15,366 nucleotides of DNA from Prevotella sp. (GTDB lineage: Bacteria > Bacteroidota > Bacteroidia > Bacteroidales > Bacteroidaceae): positions 1-15,366 of the forward strand of contig JAEEZP010000235.1 of the NCBI GenBank assembly GCA_016291915.1. Direction: 5' to 3'. Both the position numbers and the translations under genes were made by a program. Shown here piece after piece: positions 8,260 to 15,125 of this stretch. The notes below the pieces were generated by a model. The model was not told the DNA's origin. It worked only from the letters and a program-made list of their open reading frames with translations, and ran no database searches. How positions within the stretch are numbered: position 1 is the stretch's first letter; every line of letters begins with the position of its first letter.

Positions 8260-8485
8260 CTATTATTTGTATTATGTTTTTTCTATTAATCTGCAAAGAT
8301 AGTTCATTTTACTGAATAAAGTGTCTTGAATAAACAAAACTTTATTTGTCAGTTCTTATTTTTTTATTTTTTATCTTTTTATTGGGCTTTTTTAGTTGAA
8401 AGACAGTAGGCGACACTGGGTGTCCACATTCTATGGACATATTATCCTTCTCTCTTCGTACAGTCTTTGTACAACCTATAATCGG
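8260..8485. other. Spacer between the two minus-strand units, with nested inverted repeats
   Basis: This 226-nt gap holds no gene I can support. The half next to DUF2723 is very AT-rich and carries the -7 box. The other half has several inverted repeats. TGTCCA/TGGACA lies at 8421-8426 and 8434-8439. GTACA/TGTAC lies at 8458-8462 and 8468-8472. An outer 8-bp pair CCTTCTCT/AGAGAAGG (8446-8453 and 8491-8498) encloses the GTACA hairpin and reaches into the last codons of the yqaA-family gene. These could end transcription from the purD/yqaA unit, but no U tract follows on the minus strand, so simple intrinsic termination is not shown. Confidence 0.45.
8294..8301 (-). promoter_or_regulatory. Putative -7 promoter box TATCTTTG for the DUF2723 unit
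   Basis: On the minus strand this reads TATCTTTG followed by C, fitting the Bacteroidetes TAnnTTTG box. It is 35 nt upstream of the DUF2723 start, which would leave a leader of roughly 28 nt. No good TTTG -33 element is seen 19-21 nt upstream, so the call rests on the -7 box and its position. Confidence 0.5.
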
Positions 8486-8938
8486 CTAAAAGAGAAGGTC
8501 CACGCCGTATATCAATAACAGATATCGCAAGAATTTCCCGATGGTAATACTCAGGAAGGAGATGAACATATTGGCACGCATGAAGCCCAACAGGATAGTG
8601 ATAGCACTTCCCAAGAAGGGAAGGAAGGCGAAGAACCCCATCCATGCCCCTCTGCCTGCTATGAACCGTTCAGCCTTATCGAGTTGTTCCTTACTGACAT
8701 GCAGGTATTTCTCTACCCAGGAGAGTTTTCCCAGACGCCCAACAAAATAGTTGAAGACCGAGCCCAGCACATTCCCGATACTACCATATATGACTAATGG
8801 CCAAGGTGCTAACCCGGTAGCTAACAATCCTATCATTACGGCCTCGCTGCTAAAAGGAAAGAAACTTCCCGCTAAGAAGGCTGCTATCAGCATGCCCCAA
8901 TAGCCGTATTGACTTAGAATATCGGTGAGAAACTCCAT
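8486..8938 (-). CDS. yqaA: YqaA-family (DedA/SNARE-associated related) membrane protein
   Basis: This 150-residue inner-membrane protein matches the YqaA group of the DedA-like/VTT proteins in length and pattern. It has PFSSEAVMIGLLATG (about 28-42), GNVLGSVFNYFVGRLG (about 55-70), a loop with basic residues, then LPFLGSAITILLGFMR (about 106-121) and GKFLRY (134-139). Four to five hydrophobic segments are predicted. Larger DedA relatives are linked to membrane lipid flipping and proton-motive-force homeostasis; YqaA itself has no settled function. Its ATG lies 25 nt inside the end of the upstream membrane-protein gene, so translation is probably coupled. It is the last gene of its unit. Confidence 0.82.
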   Translation of the reverse strand: MEFLTDILSQYGYWGMLIAAFLAGSFFPFSSEAVMIGLLATGLAPWPLVIYGSIGNVLGSVFNYFVGRLGKLSWVEKYLHVSKEQLDKAERFIAGRGAWMGFFAFLPFLGSAITILLGFMRANMFISFLSITIGKFLRYLLLIYGVDLLF

Positions 8939-9855
8939 AGGTTATAGGCCGTTAAGGCTATCCATGCCACTATCAGTATGATAAAAGAAATGTTTGTTAT
9001 GCGTGTTCTTGTGAGAGCCAGATAGTGAGCGATGAGTGGACTGACATGGACGATGAGCAATGCCAACAGGATATCGAAATGCTGTGTCTGCAAGACCATG
9101 AAGATCAGAATGAGCATGGTCAACACGATGAAAATCGTATAGAGCATACGTGTTCGTATCTTGTCCATATAACTCTTCCGGAGGAAATGTATGATCCCGA
9201 TAAGGGTCGCCAATACGACAAAAGCAAAGGTCGCAAGCTGATTGACAGACAACTCTTCGTATTGAACAAGTGGTTGAAACTCAATAATCTGTGTAAAATG
9301 ATTCACGATGGTATTGAAGTCTTCTGTTAACAACCAATAAGGGATGGTAAACCAGTAAGGTGTGATCAGTCCGATGACAGATGCCCAGAAGTTCCGGTGA
9401 CTCATTGCCATTAGGTTGAGTGTCATCAGTATCCACAGGAAAGGCACGAAGAATAGGATCTGCACAAAGAAGATACTGGTAATACCTAAGAAGAGGAATG
9501 CATGGAAAACCTTCCCAGGTGACTGTTTCTCCTGGTAGGTATGAAAAAAGAACAGGATGAACAGCACATAACTCAGGGTACTGACCATCACATTCAGTGT
9601 CGGCAACAGAAAGATACAGGTAGAGAGCATCAACAGGAATGATGACGATACCATACGACTGTAAATCCTGATAAGTGCATTGCCATTGTTGATCTCCATC
9701 ATGACAAACGTAGAGAAGATAACGGTGGCGAACGACAAATAGAGAGGTATCGTCGTCAGTCCTGCCAGATACCATATCACGATAGCTATCACAATGGATA
9801 TGGGTAGGGTATGCCTGCTCTCGGCTATTCGGTTTTGTATTCTCTTGTTTGTCAT
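8914..9855 (-). CDS. Unrecognised polytopic membrane protein
   Basis: I do not recognise a family for this 313-residue protein. It starts with a short basic segment (MTNKRIQNRIAESR). After that it is almost wholly hydrophobic, with about eleven likely membrane segments (for example near 17-33, 35-54, 68-88, 89-107, 115-150 as two, 155-176, 205-225, 235-257, 259-281 and 287-308). The only long polar part is about 177-204, between segments 7 and 8 (LTEDFNTIVNHF, QYEELSVNQ). No transporter or enzyme motif stands out. The ATG shares its A with the purD stop (TAATG), and the end overlaps yqaA by 25 nt, so it is firmly inside the operon. It is real by length, composition and packing. Confidence 0.8.
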   Translation of the reverse strand: MTNKRIQNRIAESRHTLPISIVIAIVIWYLAGLTTIPLYLSFATVIFSTFVMMEINNGNALIRIYSRMVSSSFLLMLSTCIFLLPTLNVMVSTLSYVLFILFFFHTYQEKQSPGKVFHAFLFLGITSIFFVQILFFVPFLWILMTLNLMAMSHRNFWASVIGLITPYWFTIPYWLLTEDFNTIVNHFTQIIEFQPLVQYEELSVNQLATFAFVVLATLIGIIHFLRKSYMDKIRTRMLYTIFIVLTMLILIFMVLQTQHFDILLALLIVHVSPLIAHYLALTRTRITNISFIILIVAWIALTAYNLWSFSPIF

Positions 9856-11123
9856 TACAGATCTTGTCCGATGTCAGAACGGAAATACTTATCGGTGAAT
9901 TGTATCTTCTGGGCCTCGGCAAACGACTGTGCCAGGGCCTCTTCCTTGTTCTTACCATAACTGCTCACGGCGATAACACGTCCGCCGGCTGTCACAGTTT
10001 GCCCGTCTTTGCGGGCTGTTCCTGCATGGAAGACGATGCTGTCTTTCACTTCGTCGATACCACTGATGACATACCCTTTTTGATAAGCTTGAGGATAACC
10101 ACCGCTGACAAGCATCACACAGACAGCTGCACGCTCGTCGAAGACCACAGTCTTCTGGTCAAGATCACCGGCGGCCACGCCCTCGAAAAGTTCAACGATG
10201 TCACTCTTAAGACGTAGCATGACGGTCTCCGTCTCCGGATCACCCATACGACAGTTGTATTCGATCACCATAGGGTCACCACCCACATTGATGAGACCGA
10301 AGAAGATAAATCCCTTGTAATTGATACCTTCGGCAGCCAGTCCTTCCACGGTAGGACGTACGATACGATCTTCCACTTTCTTCATCCAGGTCTCATCCGC
10401 AAAAGGAACGGGAGATACTGAGCCCATACCACCGGTATTCAGTCCTTTGTCACCTTCACCGATACGCTTATAGTCCTTTGCTTCGGGCAAGATCTTGTAA
10501 TGCTCACCGTCGGTGAGCGCAAAGACAGAACATTCGATGCCACTGAGGAATTCTTCGATGACCACCCGGCTGGAGGCATTACCAAACATACCGCCGAGCA
10601 TCTCCCGGAGTTCTTTCTTCGCCTCGTCCAAAGTATCGATAATTAGTACGCCCTTACCGGCACACAGTCCGTCTGCCTTCAACACATACGGTGGCTGGAG
10701 GGTCTCCAGAAAAGCAATACCCTCATCTACATGCTCACCGTCGAAGGTTTCATAACGGGCCGTCGGTATCTGATGCCTTTGCATAAAGGCTTTGGCAAAA
10801 TCCTTCGACCCTTCGAGGACTGCTCCTGCCTTGGAAGGCCCGATCACGGGGATATGACAGGTACGGGTATCCGACTGGAAATCATCGTAGATACCACGAA
10901 CCAGCGGGTCTTCAGGACCTACCACCACCATGTCAATGTTATGATCTACGGCAAACGATTTCAACTTCTCAAAATCATTGACGCTGATAGGCACGTTTTC
11001 ACCTACGTTGCTCGTTCCTGCATTGCCTGGGGCGATGTACAACTTAGCACATTTCTTACTCTGTGCAATCTTCCATGCCAGAGCATGTTCACGACCACCA
11101 CTGCCAAGCAGCAGGATATTCAT
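9855..11123 (-). CDS. purD: Phosphoribosylamine-glycine ligase (GAR synthetase)
   Basis: PurD joins phosphoribosylamine and glycine with ATP, the second step of de novo purine synthesis, in the cytoplasm. The start MNILLLGSGGREHALAWK at 11123 gives 422 residues, the usual length. An in-frame ATG at 11135 (MKKEMNI) is nearly as good. The frame stays open to an ATG at 11210, but the extra residues have no counterpart that I know in the family. Family marks are GREHALAWK at the N-terminus, the ATP-grasp segment LKADGLCAGKGV, EEFLSGIECSVF, LNTGGMGSVSP, and the C-terminal YNCRMGDPETE metal/ATP motif. All look intact. It is preceded by a 138-nt gap with a palindrome and a heptamer repeat, and followed at once by the unrecognised membrane protein (TAATG). 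Confidence 0.95.
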   Translation of the reverse strand: MNILLLGSGGREHALAWKIAQSKKCAKLYIAPGNAGTSNVGENVPISVNDFEKLKSFAVDHNIDMVVVGPEDPLVRGIYDDFQSDTRTCHIPVIGPSKAGAVLEGSKDFAKAFMQRHQIPTARYETFDGEHVDEGIAFLETLQPPYVLKADGLCAGKGVLIIDTLDEAKKELREMLGGMFGNASSRVVIEEFLSGIECSVFALTDGEHYKILPEAKDYKRIGEGDKGLNTGGMGSVSPVPFADETWMKKVEDRIVRPTVEGLAAEGINYKGFIFFGLINVGGDPMVIEYNCRMGDPETETVMLRLKSDIVELFEGVAAGDLDQKTVVFDERAAVCVMLVSGGYPQAYQKGYVISGIDEVKDSIVFHAGTARKDGQTVTAGGRVIAVSSYGKNKEEALAQSFAEAQKIQFTDKYFRSDIGQDL

Positions 11124-11167
11124 CTCTTTCTTCATTCCGATGGTCGGAACATAGATCTTTTTCACAT

Positions 11168-11181
11168 CAACGATATCGTTG
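11168..11181. promoter_or_regulatory. Perfect 14-bp palindrome upstream of purD
   Basis: CAACGATATCGTTG is fully self-complementary and lies 45 nt upstream of the preferred purD start, or 33 nt upstream of the alternative one. It could be an operator for a dimeric regulator. It does not match the E. coli PurR box. It cannot act as an intrinsic terminator, since no U tract follows. Function is inferred from symmetry and position. Confidence 0.35.
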
Positions 11182-11219
11182 GTCCTAGGTATTATTGCGT
11201 TGAAACTCATATAATTTAA

Positions 11220-11254
11220 ATGGAAAATGGAAAATATAAAATGGGAAATGGAAA
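11220..11254. repeat. Heptamer tandem repeat, five units of ATGGAAA
   Basis: Five units in exact 7-nt phase: ATGGAAA, ATGGAAA, ATATAAA, ATGGGAA, ATGGAAA (TTTCCAT units on the minus strand). It lies between the prolyl tripeptidyl peptidase stop and purD. Copy number could vary by slippage, and the AT-rich tract could serve as an UP-like element or a spacer. Confidence 0.75.
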
Positions 11255-11261
11255 CTCTAAC

Positions 11262-13235
11262 CTATTTCAAGTAATCCTCGAAATATTGGGTGATACGTTC
11301 GTGGAGATGTACGCTGGAGTGTCCACGCATGTTATGTGGCTCACCGGGATAGACGAAGAAGTCGGGTTGTGTGCCGGCCTCGATACATGCCTTGAGGAAC
11401 GACAGACAATGCTGGGGCACAACGGTATTGTCGTTATAGCCAGTGATAATCTGTAGTTTCCCTTTCAGGTCTTTCGCCTTGGCTAACAGACTGGTTTTCG
11501 CATACCCTTCGGGATTCGTCTGTGGAGTGTCCATATATCGCTCGCCGTACATAACCTCATACCATTTCCAGTCGATCACCGGTCCTCCGGCAACGCCCAC
11601 CTTGAATACCTCAGGATGATTCGTCATCAGAGTGATAGTCATAAACCCACCGAAGCTCCAGCCGTGAACACCGATACGTTTGCTGTCCACGTATGGCAGG
11701 CTCTTCAGATAGTCCACGCCCTTCATCTGGTCTTGCATCTCTATCTGCCCGAGTTGACGGAAGGTAGCCTGTTCGAAATCCCTTCCACGGTTCTCACTGC
11801 CTCTGTTATCGAGGATAAACAACACATACCCTTTCTGGGCCATGTAGGTCTCCCATGAACGACTGCTGTAATGCCAGCGGGCATCCACATTATGGGCATG
11901 TGGGCCGCCATAAACATACACTACAGTAGGATATTTCTTGGCTGGGTCGAAATCATGTGGTTTTACCATCCTGTAATACAGGTCAGTAACCCCGTCAGCG
12001 GCCTTGATACTTCCACATTCATAGATAGGAACCTGATAATCCTTCCAGGGGTCGGGAGCCGAGAAATATGGCGTGATCTTTCCATTGATGGTATTCACAA
12101 TCGTGATGTCACGTGGAACGTTAGGCTCCTGATATCTGTCTATGAGCCATTCTCCGTTCTCACTCAGCACACCACTGTGATAGCCACGACCATTGTCCAA
12201 AGCTTTACGCTTGCCGGTCTTGATATTTACTGAAAAGAGATTCTGCTGTATCGGACTGATCTCGTTACTGCTAATGATGAGAGTCCTCTGTTTTTTGTTG
12301 AATCCTAAAACACTCATTACCAGCCATTTCCCACTGGTCAACTGACGGATCATCTTACCGTCTGTGGAGTACAGGTAGAGATGGTTATAACCGTCTCTCT
12401 GACTCTGCATGATAAACTGAGTCTTATCCCAGGGCAAGAAGACGATGGGGTTTTGAGGCTCAACGTATTTATCGGATGTCTCACGATAGAGTTCTGCGAT
12501 CTTATCACCTGTCTGTGCATCATAGCTCACCAACCGACAGTCGTTCTGGTCACGGTTAAGTTCAAACATATAGATGACTGTTCCTTCTGGATTCCAGGTA
12601 ATATTCGTGAAATAACGATCTGTGGGATCACCTGCCTTCAGATAAATGATATTCCCTGTTCCCACATCATAGACACCTACGGTGACCTTGTGGGACGTCT
12701 CCCCAGCCATGGGGTATTTATCGGGCTCGTAGGCTGCTATCCTGGAGTCGATGTTCACCTGTGGATAATCAGCTACCATCGACTGGTCCATGCGATAGAA
12801 TGCCAACCGCTGACGGTCTGGACTCCAGAAGAGTCCGTCCATGATGCCGAACTCATTACGATGGACGGCCTCGCCATAGACCAGTTCCCGACAACCGTCT
12901 GTGGTGATCTGTTTCTCAATACCATCAGCAGTAGTCACGAAGATATTGTGATTCCTCACCTCAGCCTTGTTTACCGGACGCTTCCTCCATGTATTGAAAG
13001 TTTCCCTATCCTTCTCAGGCATCACCTCTTCCTGACCGGTTTTCTTGTCCACGACATAAGTGGCCTCTTTATCCACCCTTACCAACGTGTTCTCCCACCA
13101 GATCACATTACGGTTTGCCGGAGTCATCTGACGGTAATTCTTCCCGCCGTAGTTCAGTTCTTCAAGGGTGAACAACTTCTGAGCTGTTGCTGTCATCGTT
13201 GTCAAAAATACCAATAGTAATACTTTTGTTCTCAT
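11262..13235 (-). CDS. ptpA: Prolyl tripeptidyl peptidase, S9 (DPP-IV-like) family
   Basis: This exported serine peptidase is predicted to cut tripeptides with Pro in third position from peptide N-termini, feeding amino-acid uptake. It has 657 residues: a signal peptide (MRTKVLLLVFLTTMTATAQ), a DPP-IV-type beta-propeller (about 30-390) and an alpha/beta-hydrolase domain (about 400-657). The catalytic residues are Ser527 in GWSFGGF, Asp602 in GYNDNT and His634 in GEPHNMRG. The DPP-IV signature DNRGSENRGRDF is at 476-487. The single glutamate Glu128 (VHRNEFG) in place of the double Glu of DPP-IV, and Glu560 (WYEVMYGERY), match the substrate-binding glutamates of the Porphyromonas gingivalis enzyme. 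As I recall that enzyme's numbering, all five residues sit at a near-constant offset of 76-77. DPP-IV is the alternative. It lies 2 nt after the methyltransferase gene. Confidence 0.88.
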   Translation of the reverse strand: MRTKVLLLVFLTTMTATAQKLFTLEELNYGGKNYRQMTPANRNVIWWENTLVRVDKEATYVVDKKTGQEEVMPEKDRETFNTWRKRPVNKAEVRNHNIFVTTADGIEKQITTDGCRELVYGEAVHRNEFGIMDGLFWSPDRQRLAFYRMDQSMVADYPQVNIDSRIAAYEPDKYPMAGETSHKVTVGVYDVGTGNIIYLKAGDPTDRYFTNITWNPEGTVIYMFELNRDQNDCRLVSYDAQTGDKIAELYRETSDKYVEPQNPIVFLPWDKTQFIMQSQRDGYNHLYLYSTDGKMIRQLTSGKWLVMSVLGFNKKQRTLIISSNEISPIQQNLFSVNIKTGKRKALDNGRGYHSGVLSENGEWLIDRYQEPNVPRDITIVNTINGKITPYFSAPDPWKDYQVPIYECGSIKAADGVTDLYYRMVKPHDFDPAKKYPTVVYVYGGPHAHNVDARWHYSSRSWETYMAQKGYVLFILDNRGSENRGRDFEQATFRQLGQIEMQDQMKGVDYLKSLPYVDSKRIGVHGWSFGGFMTITLMTNHPEVFKVGVAGGPVIDWKWYEVMYGERYMDTPQTNPEGYAKTSLLAKAKDLKGKLQIITGYNDNTVVPQHCLSFLKACIEAGTQPDFFVYPGEPHNMRGHSSVHLHERITQYFEDYLK

Positions 13236-13237
13236 CG

Positions 13238-14824
13238 TTATTTCTTATTAAAGGTTTTCCTTCTTGGTTTCTGACCACCTCTCTCTCCCTGATCGAAAGA
13301 AGACTTCCCAGGTTTACGGTAATCGTCTTTTCCTTGGAAACGGTTTCCTTTCTTAAAGCCGTCACGGCCTTTTCCGCCACGACGGGCATTGTTATCTCTC
13401 GGACCACGATCTGTATCATCATCCCGGTAGGCGCGACGGTCATTGTCGTCTTTCTTCCTGAACCTACGCATGAAATCTTCCTCATAGGCAGGATTGTGCT
13501 TATGGAAGATAAACGAACGGATATCTCCTTTCTCGTTGGCCTCATTCTCGTCCATCCGTTTCTTAAACTCCCTGTTTTTCTTGAAACGGTGTTTCTCGGC
13601 CATGGCTTTTTTCTCTTCCTCTGTCTTCAGGACATTACCCTCCTGACGGAACTCCTTCATCTTTCCGTCGAACATTACGTATTTACGGAACTCACATTCC
13701 AAAGAACCGTTGTACAGAGGCACTTTCAGGGTAGGACGTAAGCCGATTTGCTCGAAACACTCCTCACGATAACTGAGTATCCAGGCATCATTCCCCTGAA
13801 AGGCATGCTTGAGGCGCTCACCGATCATCTTATACGTGGCAAACAGGTTATTCGTCGAGATACGCTCACCATAGGGTGGGTTGGTGATCATGATGGCCTT
13901 TTCCTCAGGCTGTTCGAAATCTTTGAAGTCCTTCTGTTCTATGGTGATACATTTGCTGAAGCCGGCCGCCTTCACGTTCGTACGGGCCTTCATGACAGCT
14001 GCCATGTCTACATCATAACCATAGATATGATGGGTAAACTCTTTCTCTTGCGAGTCGTCATTGTAAATACGGTCGAGTAGATCCTGATCAAAATCAGTCC
14101 ATCTCTCGAAGGCAAACTGTTGACGGAAGATGCCAGGTGACATGTTATGAGCGATGAGCGCAGCCTCTATGAGGAGTGTGCCGCTTCCGCACATCGGGTC
14201 AATGAAATCGGTTTCTCCCCGCCATCCGCTCATCAGGATCATGCCAGCGGCCAACACTTCGTTTAAGGGGGCTTCTACCGACTCCTGACGGTATCCACGA
14301 CGGTGGAGACTCTCGCCGCTGGAATCCAGACAGAGGGTAGCGTCATCCTCCGCAATGTGGATATGCAGACGGATATCCGGGTTGGCGATACTGACATTCG
14401 GACGGATACCGGTCTCCTCCCTGAACTGGTCCACGATGGCATCCTTTACCTTGTAGGCCACAAACTTCGAATGACGGAATTCTTCGGAGAATACCACAGA
14501 GTCCACGGCAAAGGTCTTCTTACTGTCAAGATAGTCAGACCATCTCACGGCTTTCACCTCATCATACACGTCATCGGCGCTTTTCGCCTTGAAATGACGG
14601 ATGGGTTTTAAGATACGGATGGCGGTATGTAACTGCAGATTAGCTCGATACATCATTTCTTTGTTGCCTCTGAATGAAACCATTCTTCGGCCGATTTGTA
14701 TATCATCGGCCCCGAGGTTGGTAAGTTCTTCTGCTAATACGTTCTCCAATCCCATGAAGGTCTTGGCAATCATCTCAAATGATTCATTGTCCTGGATGAT
14801 GTTCTTTTCGAATTCGTTATCCAT
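13238..14824 (-). CDS. THUMP-domain RNA methyltransferase, RlmL-like, with long basic tail
   Basis: This protein is predicted to methylate a guanine N2 in RNA, by analogy with RlmL (23S rRNA G2445), using S-adenosylmethionine. From the ATG at 14824 it has 528 residues. The opening FMGLENVLAEELTNLGADD matches the RlmL N-terminus; an upstream GTG at 14917 would add 31 residues unlike the family. A THUMP domain covers about 55-160. The SAM-binding motif DPMCGSGTLLIEAAL is at 199-213 and the catalytic motif NPPYGER at 315-321. The E. coli fusion partner RlmK is absent. Instead a hydrophilic tail (about 396-528) follows, rich in Lys, Arg, Asp and Gly, with stretches such as ARRGGKGRDGFKKGNRF. It is probably disordered and RNA-binding. 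It is the first gene of its unit and lies 2 nt before ptpA. Confidence 0.88.
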   Translation of the reverse strand: MDNEFEKNIIQDNESFEMIAKTFMGLENVLAEELTNLGADDIQIGRRMVSFRGNKEMMYRANLQLHTAIRILKPIRHFKAKSADDVYDEVKAVRWSDYLDSKKTFAVDSVVFSEEFRHSKFVAYKVKDAIVDQFREETGIRPNVSIANPDIRLHIHIAEDDATLCLDSSGESLHRRGYRQESVEAPLNEVLAAGMILMSGWRGETDFIDPMCGSGTLLIEAALIAHNMSPGIFRQQFAFERWTDFDQDLLDRIYNDDSQEKEFTHHIYGYDVDMAAVMKARTNVKAAGFSKCITIEQKDFKDFEQPEEKAIMITNPPYGERISTNNLFATYKMIGERLKHAFQGNDAWILSYREECFEQIGLRPTLKVPLYNGSLECEFRKYVMFDGKMKEFRQEGNVLKTEEEKKAMAEKHRFKKNREFKKRMDENEANEKGDIRSFIFHKHNPAYEEDFMRRFRKKDDNDRRAYRDDDTDRGPRDNNARRGGKGRDGFKKGNRFQGKDDYRKPGKSSFDQGERGGQKPRRKTFNKK

Positions 14825-14859
14825 TTTAAATATATGTATAATTAAGGGAATACGTATTT

Positions 14860-14896
14860 TCTTCAAGAAAAACACTTGAAGACAGCCTTTTGCTGT
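14860..14896 (-). other. Two abutting hairpins in the leader of the RlmL-like gene
   Basis: TCTTCAAG (14860-14867) and CTTGAAGA (14875-14882) form an 8-bp stem with a 7-nt loop. ACAGC (14882-14886) and GCTGT (14892-14896) form a 5-bp stem with a 5-nt loop, sharing base 14882 with the first. They lie 36 nt or more upstream of the ATG, inside the predicted leader. Neither is followed by a U tract on the minus strand. A control role is inferred only. Confidence 0.4.
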
Positions 14897-15005
14897 GACA
14901 TGACAGATGCGTTCCACATAGATGAACCCCCGACTGGGCTGTTTCTATCCGGTTGATCTTCAGAATTATTGGATCAATATTCATGGTGTGTCAATAATAT
15001 CTATG

Positions 15006-15013
15006 CAAAGGTA
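15006..15013 (-). promoter_or_regulatory. Putative -7 box TACCTTTG for the methyltransferase/ptpA/purD unit
   Basis: The minus strand reads TACCTTTG followed by C, matching TAnnTTTG. The nearest TTTG upstream is 26 nt away, longer than the usual 19-21, so the -33 part is poor. If used, it gives a leader of about 175 nt. Confidence 0.45.
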
Positions 15014-15064
15014 CGCTTTTTCAGTCAGTATTTGAGAGTCAAAGTAGTTAAAAGGAGTTAAAGA

Positions 15065-15096
15065 TATGGTATGGGTGAATGAAATGTGTACCTTTG
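15065..15096 (+). promoter_or_regulatory. Promoter for the nucleotidyltransferase gene (TATG-N20-TACCTTTG)
   Basis: TACCTTTG (15089-15096) matches the Bacteroidetes -7 box. TATG at 15065-15068, exactly 20 nt upstream, matches three of four -33 bases. The start would be near 15100-15103, giving a leader of about 25 nt before the ATG at 15126. Confidence 0.6.
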
Positions 15097-15125
15097 CTCA
15101 TCAAATATAATAAAGTGTCGGAGAA

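Larger units (their letters stand above)
14825..15125. other. Divergent intergenic region
   Basis: This 301-nt gap separates the minus-strand methyltransferase unit from the plus-strand nucleotidyltransferase gene. I see no gene in it. It holds the two hairpins at 14860-14896, a TATTG-GAT-CAATA inverted repeat near 14968-14982, the minus-strand -7 box at 15006-15013 and the plus-strand -7 box at 15089-15096. A further minus-strand TATATTTG at 15102-15109 fits the -7 consensus but lacks a -33 partner. Confidence 0.6.

Noticed and set aside
8421..8439. TGTCCA/TGGACA hairpin as an intrinsic terminator
   Set aside because: The stem is only 6 bp and is not followed by a U tract on either strand.
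9281..9958. Minus-strand open frame overlapping the purD end and the membrane-protein gene
   Set aside because: It is out of frame with two well-supported genes that meet at a TAATG junction, and its composition is unlike a natural protein (many Arg, Tyr, Asp, Pro).
12381..13217. Long plus-strand open frame (278 codons) antisense to ptpA
   Set aside because: The opposite strand has a full S9 peptidase with intact catalytic residues. The antisense product shows no family motif and reads as mirrored codon composition.
14825..14917. N-terminal extension of the RlmL-like protein from a GTG at 14917
   Set aside because: The added 31 residues precede the conserved start and the region reads better as a leader with hairpins. 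The ATG at 14824 is preceded by a typical AT-rich stretch.
14881..14960. Possible tRNA-like or ncRNA gene in the divergent spacer, from a GGGGGTTCATC stretch on the minus strand
   Set aside because: No acceptor stem, anticodon arm or D arm can be drawn around it.
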